The notes under the pieces: model-generated
Databases searched by the model: none
The model's input: only the letters and a program-made list of their open reading frames with translations
Told to the model about the DNA's origin: nothing
Program-made: the position numbers and the translations under genes
In this document: piece after piece, positions 11,814-23,900 of the stretch
Layout of the letters: each line of letters opens with the position of its first letter
How positions within the stretch are numbered: the stretch's first letter is position 1
Assembly (NCBI GenBank): GCA_036346275.1
Contig: CM070721.1
Coordinates: 51,299,869-51,363,868 of the forward strand
Direction of reading: 5' to 3'
Length of the DNA: 64,000 nt
DNA from: Otatea glauca
Lineage: Eukaryota > Streptophyta > Magnoliopsida > Poales > Poaceae

Positions 11814-12165
11814 CACGTGTAATGTGTACTGTTAGTTGTGCATCGAATTCTGTATTATGTACTGTCAGTTGTGTATCGAATTATGTATTATGTATTTTCA
11901 GGTCTGTAAAGAATTATGTAAGCCTATTTACGTGACCATATTTATGTAATGTGTACTGTCAGTTATGTATCGAAATATGTGATCTTACTTATGTATTCTC
12001 ATTTACGAAATCTTATTCATATTTGTGGGATGTTATGTAATATTATTTAAGATGGACGCTTGTCACATGTAGTTCTGTCATATGTTGCTCTGTCGTTTTA
12101 CTTATATGTATACCGTGTTTAATATATGTCTTGTGTAATAAATATTTGCTTATTTACTTGCAGGA

Positions 12166-13929
12166 ATGGAGCACCCGAGTCATACGGACTCTGCGTTGGA
12201 CCAGCGGCACCGTGCGTTTGTCCACGCGACGATGAGGCAACGACATGGTGCCTGCATTGCGGATCCAGCGCCTAGGAAGGCATGGTGCGTTGACCCACGC
12301 TTCCACATGAGGTGAGTAGCACTCGTTAAATGTTATATTGTTCGCATAATTTTAGGTTGTATGACTTATATGTAAATAATGCAACCCTTTTTGCATCCAT
12401 AGGTACTGTCACGTCTTTGGCTTGCTTCCTCTTGTTCGCATGGTTGAGGTCACCAGACGCCTTGCGCCCGGCGATGAAGCCGAGGTGAGGGCGGTCAGGC
12501 GGTCACGGCGTTTTCCGTTCGACCGTTCCCTACTGGAGTCTTTGGTCGACCGTTGGAGGCCAGAGACACACACTTTTCACCTTCCCATCGGCGAGCTGAC
12601 GGTGACCCTGCAGGACGTCGCCATGCTTACTGGGTTGCCGATTTGGGACACCGGTCGGACCCTCGGTGACTCTGTCGGGTGGGTGGTCGACCTGGAGGAG
12701 AGGTTTGCCGGGGTGGTGCCCCTGGATCCAGAAATACGGATCGGCAAGAGGCACGGCCCATCGAGGAGGTGGTTGGCCCAGTTTGAGGTTGGTACTTTTA
12801 CATTCCAACACTAAGTCCATACACTCGCCGATTATTATTCTTTTTTTATGTAATATTGACATGATATTTCACTTGTTAAATTGTTGAATTGTCGCAGGTG
12901 CAACGGATGGCAGCGATGCCCACGGACTACCAGGTTGCACGGCACCTCGAGGCATATCTACTTTGGTTGATCGGGTGCGTGATGTTCACGTCGACACACG
13001 GCGATAGCGTCGATGCGCGTTGGGTAGCCTATGCACGGGCTATTGCTGATGCTGAGCTCGAGGACGTACCACAGGTATCCTGGGGTTCGGCGGTTCTTGC
13101 TGCCACGTACCGCGCCCTTTGCAACGCGTGCGTGAAGAAAAGCAAGTCCGCCAATCTCGCTGGGATGCCTCTTCTTCTTCAGCTCTGGTCGTTCGAGCGC
13201 TTCCCTGTTGGTCGACCCTACGTCGAGCCACGACACTACACGGCCGAATTGTACGGAGCAGATGCGATCGACCGTCCGATGGGATCCCTTTGGACGAGGC
13301 GACGGGTACGCCCTTCTGAGTACTTATGTAGTTTTAATTGCAATCGCATCTGATAACCAACCTTATTTGAATTGCAGCCCCAGTGGGCGGGACTGCAGGT
13401 ACGGTCAGCGTACCAGTCCTTCACGGAGGCGTTTGACCACCTTAGGGCGGATCAGGTGATCTGGGACCCCTACAGCGACCGTTGTGTAGTGGAGAGAGCC
13501 GGGGGGGGGGGTCTCCACACTTTGCTACAGGGACCAGGCTTACTGGCTTACTAGGAGGAAGCTCATCTTCGATGTCTTCGTGGAGGACTACGCGCCCACA
13601 GTGATGAGGCGATTCGACTCGCCGGTGGTCCCTGTTCCTTTAGGGATTGAGTGCCACAGAGAGTGCCTTTGGTGAGTTACTCGCCCGCTACATAATTATG
13701 ATAAATGCTTATGTTATATTTGTACTAATGTGTATTTCTTTGCAGGTACTCCACCCGGGGACCTCGGAAGACGATGGTGACCTTGGCACGGAGGATGGGC
13801 CGTGGCTCGCCCGATGGTGGAGCACTAGAGGGCGTCGTCGACGAGGACACGCCATATGGCGACTCCTCCTACCAGCGAAGACGTAGCACAGTGCGCGGCG
13901 CGGACGCGTACTCTCCTCGTGACTTGTAG
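12166..13929 (+). pseudogene. Plant mobile domain (PMD, MAIN-like) gene, five exons, one frameshift
   Basis: Exons fit 12166-12311, 12403-12787, 12898-13305, 13378-13671 and 13746-13929, all with GT/AG borders and introns of 72-110 bases; the ATG follows a CAG acceptor-like site. The product would be about 470 residues. PMD hallmarks are THTFHLPIGELTVTLQDV, MLTGLPI, SWGSAVLAATYRALC, LLLQLWSFERFPVGRPY, VIWDPY and the late VEDYAPTVMRRF block. Exon 4 holds a run of eleven Gs (13501-13511); the frame before it hits a stop at ~13552, while the frame shifted at the run stays open to the end of the gene. That means a one- or two-base slip in the run, or a sequencing error. PMD proteins include MAIN/MAIL1, which act in genome silencing in Arabidopsis. 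Here the gene sits between MULE TIRs, so it is most likely element cargo. Confidence 0.85.
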
Positions 13930-15338
13930 AGGAGCCACCCACCAGCACGCACGCTCGAGCGTGGCGGACTTATGCGGGCCAGCGGAGCGACCATGCACGC
14001 GATGGTAAGTCTTATTGCGTAAGGTATGTCATGTGTTCCTTGTAATCGTCGTTGTATTTATGATTCGTTAAATGCGTGGCGGTGGACCACGCCAGGACTT
14101 GCACAAGCATAGCCACGGCATTTTGAGTAGGGCTGCGGCGAGTCGCGGTCACACTGGACGAGATGATGAGGCGTGGAGGCGCGTGGTGGCCGGGACTCGA
14201 CGGATCGTGGAGCTCGGTTCTTGTCGGCGGTGGACGCGATCGACCGTGGTACCTCATCGAGCCGCCACCCGTGCCTTCGTACCACACACCGGCCTAGCTC
14301 CCGCCACGCAGCGGTGGTGAGTCCTCCTACCACACCTCGTGCCTCCGGCCCAGGCGTGGTGGAGGGTCTAGTTAGCGAGCACCACGGGTCCCACCATGGT
14401 CCCCACGCCAAAGTTAGTAAAGCAATATTCAATTATCGGCATTGGTATCGATGCCGTCGATTATGATTACATGTTACTACCTTAATTGCGGGTTGCCCAC
14501 GGTTGGAGTCTGATTCTCTTCGTCGCCTCACTCGTCAAAGCTACTTAGCCGTCGATACTCTTGGCGGATCGGTTCTTCAAGCACCACGATTCACGCAGCC
14601 CCTCCGGACGCGATCGACGCAGCCTCCTCGGCGACGCAGATGACGCAGCGGAGACTACGACACCTCCTCCGATTCTGGCGTTGCCGCCCGCGGCGTCGCC
14701 GGTGCGCAAATGTTCACCCCTCGACACGGCGGCGCGAGCATCCCGTGACTTCACACACGACCTCTAGACGATGCACCGGCTTCAACACGTAGGACAAAGA
14801 GAGGTCGTGGCAGGGGTAGGGTGCTTATGGGGGTGGTAGGGGTAGTACCTTATTTTGTTGTCATGACATAAATATCTCGTGCTTCCTTACCTTACGTACG
14901 ATTTACTATTTCACACCATTTAGTGTGCTATGATCGCGTTGTGTTTCATTTATCGTAATCTGTTTCGTAGTATATAACCGTTTCATCGCCCTACGAACAG
15001 GCGTTTCGAACCTTGGTAGGGTGCTCGCATCCACGTTATACGCAAAAGGCGTTCCGCATATTTTCCATCTCTCTTCAATCCTTTTCACCCCAATTTTACG
15101 GCACGAGATCATCACTTTTGCCAGACCGATTTAACAACACGCTACCATCAGCTTTGTCAGTCCTAACATTGCACGCACGACTACCTTTTGGCCGACTAGA
15201 CAAAGACACTCGGCGTTTTCTATCCTCTATATGTTTCAATCCTACATTCCAACACGTAGTCCATACACCACCGCTTCGAGTCTATGAAAGGCCAAACCGC
15301 AAGCACACAACCGCAGCGTCCACTCATACTTCTTCACC
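13930..15338. other. GC-rich DNA between the two MULE cargo genes
   Basis: This stretch has several short open frames rich in Arg, Gly and Pro, and a possible acidic/proline tail near 14560-14850 ending in TRRTKRGRGRGRV. It may hold further 3' exons of the PMD gene, but no exon chain convinced me. The last part (15150-15338) is the likely promoter of the next gene, with CTCTATATG near 15227. Confidence 0.4.
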
Positions 15339-16314
15339 ATGGCTGGATCCTCTAGCAGAGCATTTTTGTGGACACTCGATATGAGCAACGTAGCTCTTAA
15401 TTGCACGTTGAAGGTTACGCGTGGTGGAAAGGACGACCCATTCAAGGAGGAGATCACGAGTAAAGTCTTTGTCCAAATTGCAAGAGTGGCGCGACATTAC
15501 GGAGGCATAGCATGACAACCTCGGCACGAACCTTACGACCATCGACGACCTGAAGGCGCACTTGCAATGGTGGCGTCAAAGGTATTTCAGGGTGTGCGAA
15601 CTAGCCGACCACCCTTCTACTACATGTTTCTCTAGAAGATATTACAGATACCGATCTTTGCCGATCGGTATCAGAGCACATTAAGGTTAGTTATTCCTTA
15701 TTTTTCACCATACTAATCTTTTTACCATTTATACATAATTCACTACTTTGCATGCTCGTGTGCTAGTTATTCCCTGAGGATGAAGAGTTGCTGAACAAAG
15801 ATATTCCAGAATTCTTAGTGATGTACATGCTCTTCGGCGGTGGCGTGATGCCCGGTTCAAGCGTAAGAGGCGGCGGATCCGGTGCAGGGTAGAGATCGAC
15901 CAAGATCTTCGCTTTGCGGAAGCAATTTCAAGAGGACGTTCAACCACCACTGGAGGGAGGCTCACTCCTAACTATGCAAATGATGATGACGATGACGATT
16001 TCGTGTCACCTCCACCTCGACGTTCAAGCACTTGCACAGCAGGTCATTCAAAAAACAATAGAAGAGGACGTTCAACCAGCACTAGAGGCGGGCTAGCTCC
16101 GAACCATACAGATGACGATGACGAAGATGATGACGATTTCGTGTCACCTCCACCTCGACGTTCAAGCACTTCCGCAGCAGGCCGTTCAAGAAACAATGGA
16201 AGAGGATGTCCAACTAGAACTAGAGGCGAGTTAGCTCCCAACCACACACATGACGATGACGACGATTTCATATCACCTCCACCTCGACGCTCAAGCGCTA
16301 CCGCCAGTAGATGA
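15339..16314 (+). pseudogene. Unrecognised third MULE gene with a triple ~43-residue repeat
   Basis: The ATG at 15339 opens MAGSSSRAFLWTLDMSNVAL. The frame continues through KVTRGGKDDPFKEEITSKVF, then shifts (~15510) to LKAHLQWWRQRYFRVCELAD and again to LEDITDTDLCRSVSEHIK. GTTAGT after 15685 and TAG before 15777 would make a 91-base intron. After another shift the last part is open to TGA at 16312-16314. It contains a basic segment (RRWRDARFKRKRRR) and three modules of about 43 residues, each with RG-S-T-RG, then an acidic D-run, then FVSPPPRRSS. I recognise no family. Place and strand suggest an accessory protein of the element. Broken by at least three indels. Confidence 0.6.
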
Positions 16315-17184
16315 CTTTCATCTTTGTCAACCGATGAATATGTCCATACAATGTATCGTATTCTCACTTGTGTTGTATCCCAGTTTTATCAATTCTCTGA
16401 GGCATGTATGGACGTATGTTGTACTTCAGTTCTATGAATTCTAAGGTACGTATCTATATTGTATCAATGTCGAGTCATGAGGCAGTTTGAAATATCAATG
16501 TCGATTTTTATTTGTCCTTAGATTTGGCGCACATCGAAAGACGAACAACGAAATTTCATTTTTTCCCAGAAATAATAAACTGACAAATAATTTTGGGAAG
16601 CACTACGTTAATTATGAAATACAAATACAACTAATTTTTCTGAATTAATTGTATCCACTTTGAACTGTACAATTCTACCGCCCGTAGTTGAAAGAAAAAT
16701 TAAATTTCCTTTCAAATAGTTTTTATAAAAAAAATTCCCGAGCGGCCGGCGAATGAGGTGCAATCTTGCAATTTTTGGGGCACAACATACATTTCGCCAA
16801 TTTAAATATAAATTTGTGTTATTCATAACAAAAAATCATACTTCAATTATCACAGACAAATATAATTTTTTTCCATTTATTGACCCTACGGTTAACTACA
16901 CGAATTATCATTAACTGGATTTATTATTTACAATATTTTTGCACGAATTCTCTCTCTTTCTCTCCCCCTCTCTCTCCCTCCCCCCCCCCCCCCTCTCTCT
17001 CCCCCTCCCTATTTTTCTCCCTTGCCGAAAATCCCCCTATTTTCGCCGAACCAGTTTGGCGAAAATAGGGTGTCCCGGGCTGTTGCTCCGTCAAACGCCT
17101 CTTAATTGCGCAATTAGCCTAATTTCGCTTCGGCCCTTTTTTTCCCTTCTACGCGCGAATGGAACCAGAGTTGGGCGAGGCAGC
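16315..17184. other. MULE 3' non-coding region
   Basis: A/T-rich DNA without a supported gene. It includes a pyrimidine tract (16945-17015, with a C run near 16981) that mirrors the GA tract of the left arm. One CGCCGAACCAGTTTGGCG palindrome lies near 17043. Confidence 0.6.
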
Positions 17185-17504
17185 AAAAAACCGCCCCTAT
17201 TTTCGCCAAATGGTATGGCGAAAATAGGGTTGTCGCCATACCATTTGGCAACAACCTATTTTCGCCATACCATTTGGCGAAAATAGGTTGTCCCGGCCAA
17301 AAAAACTGTCAACCACTTTAAATTACGCAATTAACCTAATTTCGCCAAACCATATGGCGAAAATACCATTTTCGCCAAACCAGTTGGCGATTACCTGGTT
17401 TTCACCGAACCATCTGGCGACGACGTATTATTTTTGCAAATTTTTCAATCCGCGTATTAATGCCGCAATTAATTTTAAAAAGTATATTATTTAAAAAAAA
17501 ATTC
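17185..17504 (-). repeat. Right MULE terminal inverted repeat
   Basis: Reverse complement of the left arm, ending AAAAAAAATTC at 17504. It holds six palindromes of the CGCCA-N7-TGGCG class (two with one arm mutated), again mostly inside TTTTCGCCA...TGGCGAAAA. The outer 180 bases are the best conserved part. Confidence 0.9.
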
Positions 17505-17785
17505 GCTGCGACTCACGTCTTCTTGCGATGACACATTCCAACAATCTTGACCGGTGAAAACGACACCAGCAGGGGGAGACAGAATTGTGGAGGTCTTTGG
17601 ATGGCTGAGTTTGGCGACTCCGGCAACCAGCTAACGAGAAATGGTTGGACGAGCTCTTCGGAAGTAGACGTGTGTTTGACGATTACGTTGTTGTTTAATA
17701 CTAAGATATCATCTAGACTCGTAGTACAACTAGTATGAAACAGTATAACAGATCTTCCGACTCTTTAAGATTATTTTGTCTACTT
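17505..17785 (+). repeat. Duplicated peptide-locus upstream DNA, copy A, block 2
   Basis: It begins with the second MULE target duplication (17505-17514) and matches 44605-45110 once the Stowaway MITE there is removed. It carries an insertion of about 25 bases (near 17565) absent from copy B. Similarity fades near 17785, close to where the gypsy LTR begins. Confidence 0.85.
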
Positions 17786-17789
17786 CATA

Positions 17790-20341
17790 CGAACTTGCCC
17801 ATGGGGTACGTATGAGCATTAAATAGTCAGGAACAATCTTTATCTTTTGATAATGATAAAAAATAAAAATCTAAAAATAATAAATAATCAATTAAACTTC
17901 TCAAATATTATATAAATTCAACTATGTTAACATGATTATTATTATGAGATGAACGCTCATCAACTAAACCAATTAGACACTTTATTAATTTAAGAATTAT
18001 CACTAATACTAAATAAATAAGATGGATGACGTGAAAGCTAAAGTGATAGCTCTACTCTCATTCAACGCATGTCACTTGCGTTGATCACCTAACAACATTG
18101 AAGAAACAAAGATGAGTTCACAACTCAACAAGTACATAATAAAATAGTAAACATTATCAATTTCATTATCATTAACTCATTCACGTCATTCTCCACATTA
18201 CTTAATATTATTTGCAAATTCCTTTTACTGAAATGGAAATGCTCATGCACATATTTCTTTCTCTCTTTAGCATATACCTGTACAGCGGAATACAATAAAT
18301 GTCGGTGTTCACTCAAGCCTACCCTCTTTCATACGGGGACGTGAAGCTTATTCTTTTTCACTCGGGACCTGTTCTCCACTTTCATTGAGTTCCTACCTCA
18401 ATAGGTCTTTCCCCTTCGCACTGGCATTGGATTGCTTACACACAGTAGGCTATATATATCACTCACGCCATCTATCTCTATCTCATAATGTATATGATAC
18501 CAAATTTATGTTTCAAGGTAATAATCACCAATCTCATGTTATGAAATTAAGTTATCATAAATGAATCATTAATAGTAAAATAACAATACAAAATTACTCA
18601 TAAATTAACATGATAAATCATTCATAATCAATAAACAACAAACTAACGAACAGTCTACTGTTCTACTATGCACTTACCTTTTAACCATGTAAGACAGATT
18701 GATGAGTGGTTGAAGCCAAACCATAAGTCACATCTCTTACAGTAGGTAATACCCACTTAATCACATGCCATAACAATATATACATCAAACATAATAATAT
18801 CGCTCGTACGCATGGTCCCAGACATAACTTTCCCTCTTACCAGATAATCTCCCCTTTGCCATCTCGATGGTTGGACAACCATAACTCCTAGCTCAGAAAC
18901 TAAAATTTAACAAATCTTATATGTTCTGAAAACTATACAATATTACCTACAATTTCTTATTTGGCAATATTTTCAAATTAATTCATTTAATCCCTCATTT
19001 TCAGCCTAGAATACCATTCTGGTGTTTTAATGGAAAACATCATTTCACAATTTCGTATCTGCTTTTATACAATCTCAAATTTGGTAAAACATAGCATCTC
19101 TAGAATATATGGATAATTATCTAGCTTTCTCTAGTTATAGACATAATTTATTTTGATCATTATCTTGCCCTAATAAGAAAATCAACACATCTGCGCTTAG
19201 TAGCGATGGATTTGTAGACAGCAACATTCTTCAAGCTATAACTTTCTAACTGCTTAACCAAATTCAACACTATTGTACTCTAACGAAACTTTAAAAAATT
19301 ATCTACACTTTTCATAACTTAGACAAGCCAGAACTAATCGTAGATACCCTAAAACTAGCCCTAAAAATAGAGACCACTATTAATCGATTCCCAATCATTC
19401 CCAAACACCTTCCCCATTTACCACTAATATGCCCACAACACCACAAATATGAGGAATAACAACATAGGATTTATACACACATTATGAAGTCTCGTCGGAA
19501 ACGTCGACAACGTCGGTCCTTTGCAATCCTCGCATGTTCACTTCTCATTCATGCTTCTTGAAACTCCTGCACCATATCTCCCAAGATCCTCGATACCTCC
19601 AACGCACGGTAAAGCGAACAGATATCAATTTGGATACACGGTTTAATGGGGAACAAAAAAAAACGAAGGGATATGTCGTCAGGATGCATCTAGTCGTGGC
19701 TGGCATGGCACACGTGGTTGGCACGACGGCTCCAGGAGGCAATGCAGCTACACCTTGGTGGCTACAATGCTTAGCAGACAATGGCATCGACGACAGCACA
19801 GCTGACGGCAGTGCGCGGCATGTGACAGGAGGCAGAACAACATGGTCAAGAGTGGAGTGACGGCAGCATGTTGTGGTGATGACACGGGGCTCCCATGAGA
19901 TGGTGCGGCGGGTCAGTGCAAGCAGCGGCTTCTAGAGGCCTCAACGGTGGCGCAATCTCGCGGGGCAGAGATGGCGGTTGGCTAGGGTTTGGTCGTCCCT
20001 TTCCCTTACCTTAGGGGGTGTTTCGTACAGCTCCAGCTCCACCAAAATTCGTGGAGTTTGTGGAGCAGGGTGTTCCTAACTTCAGAAATTTATGGAGCTG
20101 GAGCTGTGAGTACATTAAAAGTGTTTAGGTGTGTCATCTTGTTTACATTTTAGACTAAAAAATATAAACTTAATTCACTTTATTTTAGCCTACAAGCTCT
20201 AGATTTGAGGTGGAGCTGGGATCTGAAGCTCTGCCAAACAGGACCTTATATAGCCAGTCGAACCGAGTCTGGCTCGGTACTCACGCTAAGACCAGCTCAA
20301 TTGGCTTGGCACACACCGTTTTTTCTTTTCAGAGTATTACA
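17790..20341 (-). repeat. Gypsy LTR (probable solo LTR), minus strand, left edge uncertain
   Basis: The minus strand starts TGTAATACTCTGAAAAG at 20341 and has a TATA box (TATATAAGG, at 20246-20254). It then runs through LTR-like DNA that shares phrases with the LTR at 51331-52454, such as actctaacgaaactt near 19277. It abuts locus DNA at 20342 exactly. The other end could not be placed; similarity to copy B stops near 17785, giving a size of about 2.5 kb. No gag or pol was seen, so a solo LTR is likely. Confidence 0.6.
20014..20245. mobile_element. Tourist-like MITE (232 bp) with TTA duplication
   Basis: It starts GGGGGTGTTTCGTACAGCTC and ends GAAGCTCTGCCAAACAGGACC, imperfect inverted repeats of the PIF/Harbinger type. 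TTA flanks it at 20011-20013 and 20246-20248. It sits right beside the TATA box of the LTR. Confidence 0.8.
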
Positions 20342-20433
20342 TCGAGTGCGCCCTTAACACACATATAGATGGATAGAGGCCAAGAATAAATCAGAGTTCA
20401 CAAAATTCCCACCAAAGTGCAAATAGTCGCGTA
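20342..20433 (+). repeat. Duplicated peptide-locus upstream DNA, copy A, block 3
   Basis: Matches 45208-45290 of copy B (tcgagtgcgcccttaacaca against acgagtatgtccttagcaca). It ends with GCGTA (20429-20433), the left target duplication of the copia element. Confidence 0.75.
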
Positions 20434-20667
20434 TGTTGTAAAACATAGTCGTTCACCCACGATCAATCAACAGCACATCAACAGAATCACATGAACAGGA
20501 AAAGGAGCACACAAAATATAGGGGTGGAACTCTCTTGCTTTATTCAATCTTTCTTTTACATGGGGGGCCCAATATATAGTGGAAAGTATAAGAGATGAGT
20601 TCGGATTCACCCACAAATAATAGATAGATGGTAACCGAATCGGTTACAGAAATCTTATCTCATAACA
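20434..20667 (-). repeat. 3' LTR of the copia element
   Basis: TGTTGTAAAACATAG to CTCATAACA. Just inside (minus strand, before 20667) lies CGCCCAACGGAGAG, the likely polypurine tract. Confidence 0.9.
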
Positions 20668-20908
20668 CTCTCCGTTGGGCGAATACCACGTAATGCACAT
20701 GTATCGTTAAAAACTCCACTCAAAAACCCTGTGGGAAAAAGGAGATGGAGAAAAGAGTACATTGCACTCACATTTTATGTTGCACTAGTTGCCTCGTTAA
20801 AAACCTTTATGTGAGAAACTTCAGGAAAACTCACCAAGGGAAAAGAGTACAACTTATAATCTTCTAGATTTATATTAGGATCTTCAGGATCACCATAAGG
20901 GTTATGGT

Positions 20909-23900
20909 TCAAGGGTTCACTCCCCCTGAACTTTGCATATCTCTAAGTCTTCTCATTCCAATGCCTTTAACACATCTTTGAAATGTGGATTTAGGCAAGG
21001 ACTTAGTGAATAAATCTGCAAGATTTTCACATGACTTAGTTTGCAAGATCTTTATCTCACCGTTCTGCTGGAGTTCGTGAGGATAGAATAACTTAGGAGC
21101 AATATGCTTCGTGATATTGCTCTTCACATAACCCATTTGCATTTGTGCAACACAAGTGGTATTATCTTTATAGATAATTGTGGGGGTATCGACGGTTTTA
21201 AGGCCACATGACTTCTGGATGTGGTTAATTACACGTCGTAGCCAAACACATTCACGTGAGGCTTCATACAAAGCTATGATCTCTGAGTGGTTGGTAGAAG
21301 TAGCCACCAAAGTCTGTTTACAAGACCACCAAGAAACGGCTGCACCACCGTAGAGAAATACAAAACCAGTATGTGATTTGGTACTGTGGGGATCAGATAG
21401 GTAGCCAGCATCCATGTATCCCACCATAGTTAAGTCTTGGTTCTTCTGGAAAAATAATCCAAGATCTTGAGTACCTTGGAGGTATCTGAGTAAAGTCTTG
21501 ACACCAGCCAAATGTCTTTTGGTTGGGGCTGCACTGTGTCTTGCTAGAAAATTCACTACGAATGCAATATCAGGCCTTGTGCAATTCGCGAGATACATAA
21601 GCGCTCCAATAGCACTTAGATATGGGACATCAGGTCCTAAGACTTCCTCATTTTCCATCCTTGGTCTGAAAGGGTCTTTATCCACTTCAAAGGATCTCAC
21701 GACCATGGGGGTTTTTAAAGGATGCGATTTGTTCATATTAAACCTTTCCAATACCTTCTGGGTATAGGAAGACTGGTGTACAAGAATTCCTTCCGGGAAA
21801 TGCTTTAGCTGCAGGCCTAAGAAAAATTTGGTTTTATCCAAATCTTTCATCTCAAACTCCGTCATGAGGTAAGCACTTGCTTCCTTTATCTCCTCTGTGG
21901 TTCTGATAATATTCGGATCATCGACATATACCGAGATGATACTGAGAATCCATTCAGGATTTTTATGAACACACAGGGACAATCAACATTATTCGAGTAT
22001 CCCTTCTTCAGGAGGAACTCACTCAGCCGGTTATACCACATTCTCCCCGACTGTTTTAACCCGTATAGCGATCTCTGCATTTTGACACTATACATGTTGC
22101 GATTATTAGGATCCGGAAACTTTGACTCCTTTAGGGACTCTTATATAAATGTCCGTATCCATTGACCCATATAAATATGCGGTCACTACATCCATCAACT
22201 GCATTTTTAAATTTAAGCCAGCTGTCATTGATATTAAATATCGGAATATTATTCCACTCATTACAGGAGAATAGGTTTCATCGTAATCGATGCCGGGTCT
22301 CTGCGTGAACCCTTGTGCTACAAGCCTCGCTTTATATCTCATCACCTGGTTGTTTTCATTTCTCTTCCAGATGAAAACCCATTTTGATCCTACAAGGAAC
22401 ACTTTAGGACGTGTTTGGTCAACAGGACCGAATACTTTCCTTTTATTAAGCGAGTGCAATTCCGCCTCAATTACTTTTTTTCCATTTGACCCAATCTGAG
22501 CGCTTCTGGCACTCTCCCATGGACTTTGGTTCTGGATCCAGTTCAAGAGTTTTAGTAATTTTAGAGGCGAAATAAATGTCAACAATTGTAGTCTTTCTTT
22601 TATACAATTCTCCTGAATCCACATAATTGGTGGATATTTCTTCATTCATTTCTTCCATCTCGTCGTGATTTCCCACAACGACGAAGTCTGGGTGTTCCGA
22701 CTTCCCAGCGTCAGATTGTGTGCGCAAATATTCGCTGGGATTCCCATCTTCAGGATGGCTCACTTCAGGGATTTTCTCAACATCAGGTTGAGCTTCTTCA
22801 ACTGTCTCAGGTAGTGATCTCACTTGTTCGGTTCTCCGTTTCTGCGTACATCTATGCGGAACTGAGTCCCGTGCACCTGGAGGCCTCCCCTCTTTTTGTC
22901 ATGAGGGGCAAGAGTGGGTTCAATAACCTTCTAAGGTATTTCCACTCTTTCAGGTGCATTTACTGCAGGTATATGAGATTTTGTCACTCCCTTATGATCT
23001 GTGAAGGCATCTGATAGATTATCGGCTATTTGTTGCAGACTTATTATCCTCCGAACTTCAAGTTCGGCTTCTTTAGTGCGTGGGTCTAAGGATTGAATGT
23101 TAGTGGCATTCTAATCTATTTCCCGACATTCTTCAATATGGTACTTATCTCCCCCTAATGCGGGAAAATTGTCCTCATCAAAAATACAATCAGCGTACCG
23201 AGCCGTGTAAAGATCCCCTATCATAGGCACTAGGTATTTAATAATTGACGGAGATTCATAACCTACATAGATCCCCATCTTCCAGTGAGGTCCCATGGTG
23301 GTACGCTGAGGTGGAGAGATTGGCACGTATACACCACAGCCAAATTTTCACAGATGGGAAATGCTTGGTTCTTTCCCACGCACTAGCTGCAAGCGGGAAG
23401 TTTCATGGTATGCAGTTGGTCTGAGTTGAATTAATGATGCAGTGTGCAGCACTGCATGGCCCCAACAGTTGGTGGGTAATCTACAATTCTGCAAAAGTGG
23501 CCTAGCAATAAGCTTTACGCTCTTAATTAATGACTCTGCAAGGCCATTTTGTGTGTGGACATGAGGTACAGAGTGTTCTACATTAATGCCTAGAGCCATG
23601 TAATAATCATTAAATGCTTTTAAGGTAAACTCGCCAGCATTATCCATGCGAATGGACTTAATCCTTTCTTCTGGAAAGGAGGCTCTCAATTTAATAATTT
23701 GGGTGATTAATTTAGCAAACGTATGGTTCCTAGTAGATAAGAGACATACATGGGATCATCTAGTAGAAGCATCTATTAGTACCATAACATATCTAAAGGG
23801 GCCCGACAGGGGTTGAATTGGTCCACAGATATCACCTTGAGTTCTCTTCAGGAAATTCAGTGATTCTCCTCTAACTTTGAGACGAGAGGGTCGCATTATC

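Larger units (their letters stand above)
8256..17504 (+). mobile_element. Mutator-like element (MULE), 9.25 kb, with transposase, PMD gene and a third gene
   Basis: The element starts GAATTTTTTT and ends AAAAAAAATTC. The two ends form long inverted repeats, and GCTGCGACTC flanks both sides (8246-8255 and 17505-17514) as a 10-base target duplication; MULEs usually make 9 (range about 8-11). The duplicate locus at 44595-44604 has this sequence once and no insert, which directly confirms the borders. All three genes lie on the plus strand: MuDR-type transposase (9123-11813), plant mobile domain gene (12166-13929) and an unrecognised gene (15339-16314). Each has frame damage, so this copy is probably no longer autonomous. 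PMD domains are known to occur in plant transposons; the third gene may be new. Confidence 0.93.

Noticed and set aside
15660..15680. GGTATCAGAGC, like a retrotransposon primer site
   Set aside because: Lies in a coding-like exon of the third MULE gene, with no LTR end beside it.
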